This document shows positions 8,752 to 18,013 of a stretch of DNA of 64,000 nt, piece after piece. The stretch is from positions 1,458,118-1,522,117 of the forward strand of contig NZ_MSCP01000001.1 in NCBI RefSeq assembly GCF_002954715.1. The letters are read 5' to 3'. Source of the DNA: Aliivibrio sifiae (GTDB lineage Bacteria > Pseudomonadota > Gammaproteobacteria > Enterobacterales > Vibrionaceae). Below the pieces are notes generated by a model, which was given only the letters and a program-made list of their open reading frames with translations, was not told the origin of the DNA and did not search any database. Made by a program: the position numbers and the translations under genes. Position 1 is the first letter of the stretch, and each line of letters begins with the position of its first letter.

Positions 8752-10008
8752 ATGCCGTCTATTGTTGTTGTTGGTGCTAATTGGGGCGATGAAGGTAAAG
8801 GCCGTATCGTTGATTTTCTTGCTGCGGATGCGTCTGCAAGTATTCGTTTTCAGGGCGGTAATAACGCCGGTCATACTGTGGTAAATGACTTCGGTACCTT
8901 TAAGCTACACCAACTTCCAAGCGGTATTTTTAACCCGGACTGTACAGCGGTTCTTGGCCCTGGCATGGTAATTAGCCCTGCAGCATTAAGCGAAGAAATC
9001 GCAGAAGTTAAAGCGGCTGGCATTGAAGTAAAAATGCACATTTCTGACCGTGCTACGCTTTGTCTTCCCCTTCATGCGCTTGAAGATACATTAGAAGAAT
9101 TACGTTTAGGCGACGGTGCTTACGGTTCAACTCGTCAAGGTATTGCTCCTGCGTATGGTGACCGTGTAATGAAAAAAGGCATCCTTGTTGGTTGGTTAAT
9201 GCAACCTGAAGTATTGCTTGAGCGTATTCAATTCATGCTTGATTGGAAAATGCCACAACTTAACGCTCTATATCCAACGTGTGATTTCAGCCAAACGGCA
9301 GAAGAAATGACAGAATGGTTATTAGAAGTAAGTGCTCCTTGGCGTAAATTTATCTGTAACGTAACTGAACCTCTAAAAGTAATGCAAAAGAACGATGCAA
9401 ATTTATTGTTTGAAGCACAGTTAGGCGCAGGTCGTGATTTAGTTTACGGTGAATATCCATGGACTACCTCTTCAAACGTAACCGCAGCTTATGCTGGTAT
9501 CGGCAGTGGTTTACCTGCTTTGCGTCCTGAACGAATTATTGCCGTTGCTAAATCATTCAGCTCATCTGTAGGTACTGGTACACTAGTTACTGCAATGGAA
9601 GAGCAAGATAACTTCCGTGAAGCGGCTAACGAATATGGCGCAGTAACAGGTCGTCCACGTGATATGGGTTACTTTGATGCAGTTGCAACACGCAACGGTG
9701 TTGAACTACAAGCAGCAACTGAAATCGCACTAACAAAAATTGATTGTTTAAGTGGCATGGCGGATCTTAAAATCTGTACGTCTTACGCTGGCGAACACAC
9801 TGAGAATCCAATCTGGCCTCAAACTTCAGCACTAAGCCCTGTTTATGAAAACATGGAAGCATGGCAAGAAGACATCACTGGTTGTCGTACTTTTGAAAGC
9901 CTACCAAAAGCGGCTCAAGCGTATGTATTACGTATTGAAGAACTAATGGGCGTGCCAGTAAGTATGGTGTCTGTTGGTCCTGAACGTGAACAAATGATCA
10001 TCCGTTAA
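8752..10008 (+). CDS. purA: Adenylosuccinate synthetase, divergent form
   Basis: 418 residues. PurA joins IMP and aspartate with GTP to give adenylosuccinate, the first committed step to AMP. The N-terminal GTP/IMP motif is GANWGDEGKGRIVD, and GGNNAGHTV and RDMGYFDAVATR are also present. The usual bacterial motif has Gln before WGDEGKG; here it is Asn, and the protein is about 14 residues shorter than E. coli PurA. It is monocistronic, divergent from a LysR gene, with AAGGAG 9 bases before the ATG. It lacks the usual gamma-proteobacterial purA neighbours, so it may be a second purA copy (inference). Confidence 0.88.
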   Translation: MPSIVVVGANWGDEGKGRIVDFLAADASASIRFQGGNNAGHTVVNDFGTFKLHQLPSGIFNPDCTAVLGPGMVISPAALSEEIAEVKAAGIEVKMHISDRATLCLPLHALEDTLEELRLGDGAYGSTRQGIAPAYGDRVMKKGILVGWLMQPEVLLERIQFMLDWKMPQLNALYPTCDFSQTAEEMTEWLLEVSAPWRKFICNVTEPLKVMQKNDANLLFEAQLGAGRDLVYGEYPWTTSSNVTAAYAGIGSGLPALRPERIIAVAKSFSSSVGTGTLVTAMEEQDNFREAANEYGAVTGRPRDMGYFDAVATRNGVELQAATEIALTKIDCLSGMADLKICTSYAGEHTENPIWPQTSALSPVYENMEAWQEDITGCRTFESLPKAAQAYVLRIEELMGVPVSMVSVGPEREQMIIR

Positions 10009-10029
10009 TCGGACGTTATCTAAAAATAA

Positions 10030-10077
10030 CAAAGCCACGCAACCTTTTGGGAATTTTAGGTTGTGTGGCTTTTTTGT
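10030..10077. terminator. Intrinsic terminator between purA and dcuC-like gene
   Basis: A 13-bp stem, AAGCCACGCAACC with GGTTGTGTGGCTT including one G-T pair, a 14-base loop and a following run of T. It lies between convergent genes. Confidence 0.8.
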
Positions 10078-10097
10078 ATCAAAAATATAAACGTAAT

Positions 10098-11462
10098 TTA
10101 GCTATAAAATGCATATACGATAATAAAATGGAACACAAAGCCAACTAACACAGGTACTGAAGTACGTTTGGCTACATCAAAAGGACTTAACTTCGCTCCT
10201 GTTGCTGACGCAATAACAACCGCCGACACTGGAGACATTGCACGGCCAATTGCTGAAGCTTGTTGCATTGGCATTAACATCGCAGCGGTATTTGCTCCCA
10301 TGCTTGATGCTATCGTTGGAATTAACTCAACAAACGCTAAGAATGGTGCATTACCTGACCCCATAATTACTGCTGCCATCAAGGTAACAACAGCAAAAAC
10401 TAAAGTCATTGCAACACTTGGTAAACCAACCGATTCAGCAAGCATGATTAAATTAGAAATAGCGCCTGTAGCTTGGATCCCATAAGCAAAAACACCAGCA
10501 GCCACGAGTAAAACAACAACGCTACTAAACGCACTTCCCATTCCTTTCGAAAAGACACCAAAGCCATCAAACACAACCTTTAAGCTTCTTTTTGTAACGC
10601 ATTCACACAGCATGGCGACAAACATGGAAACAAAGACGATTGTTGTCACATCCATATTGATGGTTGAAACCACTAATTTAGAAAAAACCACAGCCATAAT
10701 AATAGGAAGTAGAGGTAACATAACATAGTAACTCGGCGCAGAACTCCCCTCCTTTGATTCAGCCAGTGCGGCTTCTTCAAATTGCTCAGGGTGTTTTTTA
10801 TCTACATGAGTTTGCCAGATAACATGCATAATCCCGATAACTACCATTGTTGCAATCGATGTTGGTGCTTGGTAATGAGAAACGTAACTCATTAAATCCA
10901 TTCCTAATGCTTCACTGGCACGAATAGCATCAACACCCGTTGGGGTAAAGCTTACCGCCAATGAACTAGCAATAACCGCGGCAGCACTACCACGAGAAAG
11001 ACCTAAGCCTAACATTACAGGATACAGGGTACCCATTAATAACACGCCTAATCCAGTTGCTGATGGAATGGCGAGTTGAAGAATACTCGCCATACAATAA
11101 GCAAAGAACAACATGATATTTTTATTTTTAATGCGACTTAATGGTTTTGTGGCTAAGCGAACGACGACATCATTAGCACCAATATGACTCATATAATCAG
11201 CAAATCCGACTAACGCCATTATCATCAAGCCTAATGCTCCCGCACGATACCCCATCAAAAATTGGATATACTTAAACGGGTCAAATCCTGAAAAATTGGT
11301 TGATGCTACAGAAGCAGGTAGCATCGGTCCCCAACCAAATATCCCAGTAGCAAAAATTAAAATAGTCCCTGACATTAATAAGGTAGGCTCTGCTTTGTAG
11401 CCTTTTAGAATCATTCTGGCGGCAATAACGACAACAATAAGAACCAATATTAACTGAGCCAT
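10098..11462 (-). CDS. dcuC: DcuC-family C4-dicarboxylate transporter
   Basis: 454 residues with 10-12 hydrophobic segments, an inner-membrane carrier. It resembles E. coli DcuC (461 residues) in length and in segments such as GFADYMSHIGANDVVVRLATKPL and SATGLGVLLMGTLYPVM. DcuC mediates anaerobic succinate efflux or fumarate/succinate exchange. It starts 2 bases after the stop of pepT, so the two form a pepT-dcuC operon. A carrier for a product of peptide or amino-acid fermentation would fit, but the substrate here is not proven and other members of the wider family carry other anions. Confidence 0.82.
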   Translation of the reverse strand: MAQLILVLIVVVIAARMILKGYKAEPTLLMSGTILIFATGIFGWGPMLPASVASTNFSGFDPFKYIQFLMGYRAGALGLMIMALVGFADYMSHIGANDVVVRLATKPLSRIKNKNIMLFFAYCMASILQLAIPSATGLGVLLMGTLYPVMLGLGLSRGSAAAVIASSLAVSFTPTGVDAIRASEALGMDLMSYVSHYQAPTSIATMVVIGIMHVIWQTHVDKKHPEQFEEAALAESKEGSSAPSYYVMLPLLPIIMAVVFSKLVVSTINMDVTTIVFVSMFVAMLCECVTKRSLKVVFDGFGVFSKGMGSAFSSVVVLLVAAGVFAYGIQATGAISNLIMLAESVGLPSVAMTLVFAVVTLMAAVIMGSGNAPFLAFVELIPTIASSMGANTAAMLMPMQQASAIGRAMSPVSAVVIASATGAKLSPFDVAKRTSVPVLVGFVFHFIIVYAFYS

Positions 11463-11464
11463 AT

Positions 11465-12694
11465 TTATATACCTTCATGCTCAGTTAAATTGATAATAAT
11501 TGTCTTAACCACGTTACTTGCAGCCACTAGTGATGGTACAGGCAAATACTCAAATATTGAGTGGAAGTTATGGGCGCCAGTAAAAATGTTAGGACATGGC
11601 AACCCTTTTTCTGAAAGCACAGCCCCATCGTAACCACCACGCATAGGGATCACTTTTGGTTCTATACCATTTTCTTTATAAGCCGCCATTGCTAAATCAA
11701 CAGGCAATGTAGAGTCTTTTAAAAAATTATGCACGTTGCTATAACGATCACTCATTTCAAGAACGGCTCGATTGTTATTCGCTTCATTAAACATACTTAC
11801 TTGTTCGGCAATAAAGGCTTTTCGATATGCATAACCTTCTTCCGTGAAATCTCGAATATCCATATTAAGAATGGTTTTTGCTGAATTTCCTGCAAGTTTC
11901 TTCATCCAATAATAACCTTCACGCCCCTCGGTGTGTTCTGGCGTTTCTTTTGCGGGGAACTGGGTCATGAAAGAATTGGCTAACAATAAAGAATTGATCA
12001 AATTACCTTTTGAGTTCATCGGATGTGCAGATTGTCCTGTGAATGTAACCACTGCATTACCTGCATTCCAGTTTTCACAAACAAATTCACCAATTCCACA
12101 ACAGTCTAGTGTGTAAGCAAAATCAGCACCAAACTCATTCACATCAAATGCATTTGCTCCCAGAAGCCCTTGCTCTTCATCAGGAACAAAACCCACCTTT
12201 ACCGTTCCATGCTCAACTTCTGGATTTTCGTGGAAAAACTGCAATGCATTTAAAATGGCAGCAATCGCCGCTTTATCATCAGCACCAAGTAATGATTGTC
12301 CATCACTCACTATGATTTCTTGCCCAACATAATTTGCAAGTTCTGGCTGCTCTTTTAGAGAAAGAATTGGACCAGTAGATAATGGAATATCTCCCCCTTC
12401 ATAACGAACCACCTCTGCATGCGTATCTTCAATTCGCTCTGAACTGGTATCAAGATGTCCAAAGAAGGCAACAATTGGTAATTGTTTTTTAGAGTTAGAC
12501 GGTAAAGTCGCGGTAAGAATAGCGGTATCTCGAAGAACAATATCAACACAACCTAGAGCTTCTAATTGCTTTTTAACCAAACATGCTAATTCATATTGGC
12601 CTGCGCTTGAAGGCATGATACCAGCAGCACCATTCGCTTGATTTGTGGTTGTATTGATCTTTGTGTAACCTAAAAAACGCTCTACTACATTCAT
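11465..12694 (-). CDS. pepT: Peptidase T (tripeptide aminopeptidase)
   Basis: 409 residues, matching PepT of family M20B, which removes N-terminal residues from tripeptides in the cytoplasm. Di-zinc site residues are visible: His in FFGHLDTS, Asp in LLGADDKAA, the catalytic and ligand glutamates in PDEEQGLLGA, Asp in TLDCCG and a C-terminal His in TGAHNFHS. In E. coli pepT is an FNR-activated anaerobic gene. Here it is first in an operon with the dicarboxylate carrier, which also suits anaerobic growth. No canonical FNR box was seen upstream, but there are three AATAACC-type half-sites. Confidence 0.93.
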   Translation of the reverse strand: MNVVERFLGYTKINTTTNQANGAAGIMPSSAGQYELACLVKKQLEALGCVDIVLRDTAILTATLPSNSKKQLPIVAFFGHLDTSSERIEDTHAEVVRYEGGDIPLSTGPILSLKEQPELANYVGQEIIVSDGQSLLGADDKAAIAAILNALQFFHENPEVEHGTVKVGFVPDEEQGLLGANAFDVNEFGADFAYTLDCCGIGEFVCENWNAGNAVVTFTGQSAHPMNSKGNLINSLLLANSFMTQFPAKETPEHTEGREGYYWMKKLAGNSAKTILNMDIRDFTEEGYAYRKAFIAEQVSMFNEANNNRAVLEMSDRYSNVHNFLKDSTLPVDLAMAAYKENGIEPKVIPMRGGYDGAVLSEKGLPCPNIFTGAHNFHSIFEYLPVPSLVAASNVVKTIIINLTEHEGI

Positions 12695-12767
12695 TGTTTT
12701 AATCCAAAATTACTTATAAAACAAAGATATTACGATTTTTTAAATTTTTTTAAGTGACTATTATCTC

Positions 12768-12812
12768 AATAACCATAATTTAAAAATGGTTATTTAACTT
12801 TCAAAAATAACC
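12768..12812. promoter_or_regulatory. Three AATAACC/GGTTATT half-sites upstream of pepT
   Basis: AATAACC at 12768-12774, GGTTATTT at 12788-12795 and AAATAACC at 12805-12812 make an alternating inverted-repeat cluster 75-120 bases before the pepT start. The half-site centres are about 19-20 bases apart, close to two helical turns. The binding protein is unknown. Confidence 0.35.
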
Positions 12813-12836
12813 GTACTAAGAACCTTATCTAAAAAT

Positions 12837-12868
12837 AAATACCACTTACTTATATAAGCGGTATTTTT
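12837..12868 (-). terminator. Terminator of the cyd operon
   Basis: The stem AAATACC with GGTATTT, extended by CTTA with TAAG after one mismatch, is followed on the minus strand by ATTTTTAG. It lies about 40 bases after the cydX stop. Confidence 0.65.
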
Positions 12869-12906
12869 GTAAAGTCGAATAAGAGTACGATTAAGTAAAT
12901 ATACTC

Positions 12907-13011
12907 TTATTCTTTATCAAAATAGCCTTTATGATTCTCTTGATAGATGCACGTTATCATTCCAAAACCGGAAGCCACTAATACAATGAAGACCCACATA
13001 ATAATCCACAT
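12907..13011 (-). CDS. cydX: CydX-like small subunit of cytochrome bd oxidase
   Basis: A 34-residue protein read from the sequence: ATG 13011 to TAA 12907, beginning MWIIMWVFIV. It starts 12 bases after the cydB stop, with AGGAGAAG just before the ATG. It has one hydrophobic helix after an N-terminal MW, then Gln-Glu-Asn-His and a charged tail. CydX/YbgT proteins are about 30-40 residues, begin MWYF or similar, and stabilise the haem groups of cytochrome bd by packing against CydA. Position, length and N-terminus all agree with that role. A Cys in place of the usual small residue near the helix end is unusual. Confidence 0.85.
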   Translation of the reverse strand: MWIIMWVFIVLVASGFGMITCIYQENHKGYFDKE

Positions 13012-13023
13012 ACTCTTCTCCTA

Positions 13024-14160
13024 TTAATATAATCGAGCGCTGTTTTCTTTAATGTAATTCGTATCAATACGACCAAACATTTTTGAATAACACCACACTG
13101 TGTATCCAAGAATAACGGGGACAACAAATACCACGACAATTGAGATGATTTGCAGTGTTAGCTCACTTGATGTTGCATCCCAAATAGTCAGACTATGGTC
13201 TGGGCTAATACTGGATGGAATGATCATAGGAAACAATGCAATACCTGCGGTCAAAATAATACAAACCATCGCTAAGCTTGATGTTAAGAATGCAAAGCCA
13301 CTAGAACGAATGTAAGAAAATACAATCGTTAATAGGTACATGCCAACACCTAGTATCGGTATAAGATACAGCAGGTTATTATCACTGTAGTTATGCAATA
13401 GACCATTAGTAACGCTAGCAACTTCTTTATGTAATGGGTTTGATGGTAAGTGAGTAATAACCTCACTCGTTATAATATAACCATTCATATTTACCGCTAA
13501 AAAACCACCGAGAATAAACAGTCCGACGCATACCATTGAGCATATGATTGTCACTCTCTGACTTCTTGCTCTGATCCCTAGTGTTGTTTTTAACTGTAGA
13601 TAAGCCGCACCTTGAGATAGCACCATAAATAGAGATAGAAGCCCACAAACTATTGGGAAAACGGTTAGTAATTCCCAAAAACTGCCACTGTAATGAATCA
13701 TCATTAAATAGTTCATATCAAATGGCACACCGACTAAGAGGTTCCCAAAACCTACACCAAAAATAATAGGAGGAACAATGCCACTTATCATTAAGCCAAT
13801 ATCGCACTTATTACGCCATGATGAGCTATCCACTTTTGCACGATACTCAAAACTTGCTGGTCGTAACCACAATGCAGCAAGCGCCAACATCATTGCGATA
13901 TAAAACCCAGAGAATGATACCGCATACGCTGTTGGCCAAATTGCAAAGATTGCACCACCAGCCGTAATCAGCCACACCTGATTACCATCCCAATGTGGCG
14001 CTACAGAGTTAATCATTACTCGACGTTCATTGTTCGTCTTTCCAATAATAGGAAGTAATGCAGCAACCCCCATATCAAAGCCATCGGTAATAATAAATCC
14101 AATTAATAAAACCCCAATCGCTCCCCAAGTAAATAAACGTAACCATTCATAATCAAACAT
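13024..14160 (-). CDS. cydB: Cytochrome bd ubiquinol oxidase subunit II
   Basis: 378 residues (E. coli CydB 379), with about eight to nine membrane helices. The N-terminus contains GFIITDGFDMGVAALLP, and HWDGNQVWLITAGGAIFAIWP is the family's best-conserved segment. CydB pairs with CydA and has no essential haem ligand of its own. Its ATG overlaps the cydA stop as TAATG, giving translational coupling. cydX follows directly. Confidence 0.96.
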   Translation of the reverse strand: MFDYEWLRLFTWGAIGVLLIGFIITDGFDMGVAALLPIIGKTNNERRVMINSVAPHWDGNQVWLITAGGAIFAIWPTAYAVSFSGFYIAMMLALAALWLRPASFEYRAKVDSSSWRNKCDIGLMISGIVPPIIFGVGFGNLLVGVPFDMNYLMMIHYSGSFWELLTVFPIVCGLLSLFMVLSQGAAYLQLKTTLGIRARSQRVTIICSMVCVGLFILGGFLAVNMNGYIITSEVITHLPSNPLHKEVASVTNGLLHNYSDNNLLYLIPILGVGMYLLTIVFSYIRSSGFAFLTSSLAMVCIILTAGIALFPMIIPSSISPDHSLTIWDATSSELTLQIISIVVVFVVPVILGYTVWCYSKMFGRIDTNYIKENSARLY

Positions 14161-15740
14161 TATTTATTTCCTCCTTGGTATGAAATTAACATTAATTCAT
14201 GTTCATCTGTGTCTTCTCTTTCAAAGTGATATTGGCCTGTTTTTAGTGCACTAGGCCCAATACGCGCATACTTGACCATTAGACGAACTTCGATAATAAG
14301 TAAGAAGGTGTATAACCCAAACGCAACCGCTAATGATGTCAGGATTTGATTAACGGTTAGATCCGATGCCGCCATTGCTGTTGGCAGTATTTCTTGAATC
14401 GACCATGGTTGGCGACCATATTCTGACACTAACCAGCCGCACTCAATCGCTATCCAAGGTAGTGGCATTGCCAAAAGACAGGCTTTTAATAACCAACGTT
14501 TATCTTCCAAACGATTTCGACACATGTACCAGAAAGAAAGCAATAACAAGCTAAACATCAACATACCCGACGCAACCATTATTCTGAAGCTCCAGAAAAT
14601 TGGAGAGACATTAGGGATGGTGTCTTTTGCCGCTTGCTGTATTTGATCCTCTGTCGCATCAATAACATTATCTGTGTATTTCTTCAGTAATAGGCCATAA
14701 CCGAGATCGCCTTTTAGCTCGTTAAACTTATCCACATTCTCTGGTAATGATTTGAGTAACCCGTAAGCGACCATACCATTACGAACACGTTGTTCATTCA
14801 TCTTCACCAGATCATTTAATCCAACAACGGGAGTATCGGTAGATCGTGTTGCAATCAAACCCATTACATAAGGGATCTTTATTGCATAATCGGTTTCCAT
14901 TGTATCTTGATTAGGCAAACCCAATAATGTGAATGATGCAGGAGCTTCTTCTGTTTCCCATTCGGCCTCCATTGCTGCCAATTTAACTGGTTGATACTGA
15001 CCCGCTTCATAGCCTGACTCATCTCCCAGAAATAGTGTTGAAATAATAGTTACTAAGCCAAAACAACACGCCACAGTAAAGGAACGAAGTGCAAATGAGC
15101 GATCTTGCCCCTTCAGTAGGTAATAAGCACTTATCCCCATAATAAACATGGCACCAGTGACATAACCGGCAGAAACGGTATGTAGAAACTTAACTTGAGT
15201 GATCGGATTTAAAATAACATCCATAAAACTCGTCATTTCCATACGCATGGTTTCATAATTAAATTCTGCACCCACAGGGTTTTGCATCCAACCATTGGCA
15301 GTTAAGATCCAAAAGCCAGAAAAATTAGAACCAATTGCGGTTAACCATGTACATAGAGCATGCTTTCCTTTGGACATACGATCCCAACCAAAGAAAAACA
15401 TCCCTACTAACGTCGATTCAAGGAAAAAGGCAAGCATCGCTTCTATTGCTAATGGAGCTCCAAAAACATCACCAGAATAATGGGAATAGTATGACCAATT
15501 AGTCCCAAACTGAAACTCCATGGTTAATCCAGTCGCGACCCCCATGGCAAAGTTAATGCCGAATAATTTCCCCCAAAACTTAGTCATGTCTCTATAAACC
15601 GTTTTTCCGGTTACGAGATAAATAGTTTCCATCACTGCTAATAAAAATGACAGACCAATAGTCAGTGGCACAAAAATGAAATGATATAAAGCCACGCTTG
15701 CAAATTGAAATCGTGAGAGATCAACGACATCTGTTAACAT
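14160..15740 (-). CDS. cydA: Cytochrome bd ubiquinol oxidase subunit I
   Basis: 526 residues (E. coli CydA 522). It oxidises ubiquinol and reduces O2 to water with haems b558, b595 and d, without copper, at high oxygen affinity. Conserved features: the YHFIFVP segment with the haem ligand at His20, [22 protein letters not shown], the [15 protein letters not shown] helix with a b558 His, a long Q-loop of the E. coli type, and the GRQPW motif ([14 protein letters not shown]). cydA begins 111 bases after the hvf operon on the same strand, separated by a terminator-like hairpin. No strong promoter was identified in the gap. Confidence 0.97.
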   Translation of the reverse strand: MLTDVVDLSRFQFASVALYHFIFVPLTIGLSFLLAVMETIYLVTGKTVYRDMTKFWGKLFGINFAMGVATGLTMEFQFGTNWSYYSHYSGDVFGAPLAIEAMLAFFLESTLVGMFFFGWDRMSKGKHALCTWLTAIGSNFSGFWILTANGWMQNPVGAEFNYETMRMEMTSFMDVILNPITQVKFLHTVSAGYVTGAMFIMGISAYYLLKGQDRSFALRSFTVACCFGLVTIISTLFLGDESGYEAGQYQPVKLAAMEAEWETEEAPASFTLLGLPNQDTMETDYAIKIPYVMGLIATRSTDTPVVGLNDLVKMNEQRVRNGMVAYGLLKSLPENVDKFNELKGDLGYGLLLKKYTDNVIDATEDQIQQAAKDTIPNVSPIFWSFRIMVASGMLMFSLLLLSFWYMCRNRLEDKRWLLKACLLAMPLPWIAIECGWLVSEYGRQPWSIQEILPTAMAASDLTVNQILTSLAVAFGLYTFLLIIEVRLMVKYARIGPSALKTGQYHFEREDTDEHELMLISYQGGNK

Positions 15741-15811
15741 AATACTTCTTTCCCAACGTCGATATAATCAGCGATATTTAACCGCTTGTGATTAATAACT
15801 AACTATATAAA

Positions 15812-15843
15812 GTAATGAAAAATAGGGGTCAGCCTCCCCTATT
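15812..15843 (-). terminator. Terminator-like hairpin between hvfX and cydA
   Basis: A perfect 8-bp stem, AATAGGGG with CCCCTATT around a 7-base loop, begins 9 bases after the hvfX stop. On the minus strand it is followed by TTTCATT, so the U-tract is modest. It may be a partial terminator that sets the ratio of hvf to cyd transcripts. Confidence 0.6.
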
Positions 15844-15851
15844 AATCCCAC

Positions 15852-16433
15852 TTATCCGTTTATTTCTTTACGGTTAAATTTCTTTTTCAACCAATAATCC
15901 ATACTTACGTAACGACCACCACCATAAATAAATAACACGGCAAGCATGACAAAATAGGTCGTCGCGAACTCCATACCATTGTTCAACATCACAGGGTCAC
16001 CCAACTCTGTAATGTAGTTATAACGACCAGGGTAATTAGCAGATAACCACTCAATAAACCCATTCAAACGCCATGTTGATTCCATACTTCCTGTTGCTAT
16101 CGCATCCCACCCATGTTTCCAATGCACCGTTAAACTTGCGGCACTCATTAAAAAGATCATTGGGATAGAAATAATTCGAGTAAATAAACCCAAAGCAATA
16201 CAAATACACCCAATCACTTCTGTTGCAGCGGCAGCAAAAGCCATAAAGGTTGGGAAAGGAAGACCAAGTTCAACCATTAATTGAACCGCGCCATCGAAGC
16301 CTGTTACTTTTGAATGTGCACCTACATAAATAACGGGAATAAGAAATAATCGAATACCAAGTAAAACAACAAAGTCCCATTTCTTGCACTTCACAATAAA
16401 ATTGTCATACCCATCGATAATTGAATTAATCAT
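15852..16433 (-). CDS. HvfX-type DoxX-family membrane protein
   Basis: 193 residues with four predicted membrane helices and a DoxX core (SKVTGFDGAVQLM, AAATEVIGCICIALGLFTRI). In hvfABCX operons a DoxX-like protein (HvfX) accompanies the MNIO maturase pair and is thought to help maturation or metal handling at the membrane. It starts at ATG 16433, overlapping the hvfC stop by 8 bases, with AGGAG 8 bases upstream. Last gene of the overlapping five-gene run. The biochemical role of the DoxX partner is not established. Confidence 0.82.
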   Translation of the reverse strand: MINSIIDGYDNFIVKCKKWDFVVLLGIRLFLIPVIYVGAHSKVTGFDGAVQLMVELGLPFPTFMAFAAAATEVIGCICIALGLFTRIISIPMIFLMSAASLTVHWKHGWDAIATGSMESTWRLNGFIEWLSANYPGRYNYITELGDPVMLNNGMEFATTYFVMLAVLFIYGGGRYVSMDYWLKKKFNRKEING

Positions 16434-17154
16434 GTTTATCTCCTAAAAACTGAATCGTAATAAGTTGGTTTTGAGTAAAAGAATGCACCCAATGCATAAA
16501 ATCAAACCCTGCTAAGTGTGTATGTATATGCTGCTCTGCTTTTGCTAATGTGGTTTTAGGTGTTTGAGAAATAAGCTGAATAATCGCAACATCAATATTC
16601 CTAAGCTTCTGAGACACGACGATATTTTCTTTTGTTCGATAAACACCGTACACAACAAAGTCTTCATCTTTAGAAAGAAAATTAACCGTATCTTCTTCAA
16701 CTAAAAATGGAACCTCTATCAATTGCATCACTGAATTACAGCTCAATGTAAAAACATCAGGTTGGACGGCAATCTCTTCCCAGGATGGGTGTACCTTGTC
16801 CATCCTTTCCATCGCTATTTCGACATTAAAAGTGACCCACTCGTACTCAATTAATTTTAATAACGGTGGTGTTATCTCCGCTCTTTTTTGAGAAAATTGA
16901 ACAAATTCTGTCGCTATTTGATGAAACTCTGGCTCAGTTGCACCGTGATAATAAATAAACTCATTAGCTAACTGATTAAGGTCATCAGCACTTTGTGTTT
17001 CTGAAAATAAAGGAAAGGTATTTTCAATTACCCCTACAATATTTTCACAAATAAACTCATGGTAACGGCGAGTAGATTTCTGTTTTGGTTGCTGTCGGAT
17101 CGCCTTAGAAAATAATTCAATTTCAGTCAACATCGTTGCGGGAGTATTAAGCAT
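16426..17154 (-). CDS. HvfC-type RiPP maturation partner (DUF2063 domain)
   Basis: About 242 residues from ATG 17154, chosen for GGGAG 7 bases upstream and because it overlaps the hvfB stop by 8 bases. The N-terminal 100 residues are a helical DUF2063-type domain (FSKAIRQQP, YHEFICENIVGVIENTFP), formerly called a putative DNA-binding domain; the C-terminal half is less conserved. In MNIO systems this protein forms a complex with the HvfB/MbnB-type enzyme and recruits the precursor leader. Its place between hvfB and hvfX fits that role. Confidence 0.8.
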   Translation of the reverse strand: MLNTPATMLTEIELFSKAIRQQPKQKSTRRYHEFICENIVGVIENTFPLFSETQSADDLNQLANEFIYYHGATEPEFHQIATEFVQFSQKRAEITPPLLKLIEYEWVTFNVEIAMERMDKVHPSWEEIAVQPDVFTLSCNSVMQLIEVPFLVEEDTVNFLSKDEDFVVYGVYRTKENIVVSQKLRNIDVAIIQLISQTPKTTLAKAEQHIHTHLAGFDFMHWVHSFTQNQLITIQFLGDKHD

Positions 17155-18013
17155 AATAATCTCCCTCACTTGTTTTATTTAATCCATGCTGTTGATTGAG
17201 AATGTTACCGTGGATAGTACAAAGCTCTTCTATTAGTTCATTTAATGGCGGTAAGTTATTATCTCGCTCCAGCAATAAAGGCTTACAACCGTGAACCTCA
17301 AACGTATATTTTGCTAACTCCACTACCTCCTCTTGCACTGATTTACCATGAGTATCTAAAAGGAAATTATTGTCATCTTTTAGGTGCCCTGCGATGTGAT
17401 AATAAGCAATTGAATCACTCGGTAAAGCTCTCAGCATCTCATAAGGACAATAACTCTGATTATGGCTGTTTACGTAAATATTATTTATATCTAGTAATAA
17501 CTTACAGTCACTTCGATTTATAATTTCCGAGAAGAAATCACCTTCTGGCATCTCATCCCCATAATCGTGATAGTAAGAGATGTTCTCTAGTATTAATGGA
17601 CGCTGAATAATATCTTGCACACACTGAATTCTATCAACTAAATAAGAGATGTTTTCTTTACGTCTAGGGATTGGAAGAAGATCATATAAATACCCTTGCT
17701 TATCACGCGACATGCTTAAATGGTCGCTATACATATCAATATCAAATTCATTAAGAAAGCGAGCAACTTGCTGTATAAATTCTATATTCAGAGGTTGTCC
17801 ATCACCAATAGATAACGTTAGACCATGTGCTATCAGTGGATAATGTTCTGCAATCTGCTTTAAAGATTCGCGTCGCTGCCCTCCAATGCTCATCCAGTTT
17901 TCAGGCGCTAATTCGAGAAAATCAATATCTTTATGTTTTGAAGATGTACAGAGTTCGTCAATATGCTCAGCGCGTAACCCAATACCTTTGCTTGTATTGA
18001 TTATTGACCGCAT
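17147..18013 (-). CDS. HvfB-type MNIO (DUF692) RiPP maturase
   Basis: 288 residues, a TIM-barrel of the DUF692/multinuclear non-haem iron oxidase family (relatives: MbnB, HvfB, BufB). These enzymes use two or three irons and O2 to turn peptide cysteines into oxazolone/thioamide or thiooxazole groups. Visible family motifs: GIGLRAEH, PENW, HGLTLSIG, YSDHLS, LLPIPR, ILENISYY, LLLDINNIYVNSHN, HIAGH, DTHG and LLERDNNLP, containing the expected His, Asp, Glu and Asn metal ligands. ATG 18013 overlaps the precursor gene by 13 bases, with AGGTGGG just upstream. Confidence 0.9.
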   Translation of the reverse strand: MRSIINTSKGIGLRAEHIDELCTSSKHKDIDFLELAPENWMSIGGQRRESLKQIAEHYPLIAHGLTLSIGDGQPLNIEFIQQVARFLNEFDIDMYSDHLSMSRDKQGYLYDLLPIPRRKENISYLVDRIQCVQDIIQRPLILENISYYHDYGDEMPEGDFFSEIINRSDCKLLLDINNIYVNSHNQSYCPYEMLRALPSDSIAYYHIAGHLKDDNNFLLDTHGKSVQEEVVELAKYTFEVHGCKPLLLERDNNLPPLNELIEELCTIHGNILNQQHGLNKTSEGDYYA

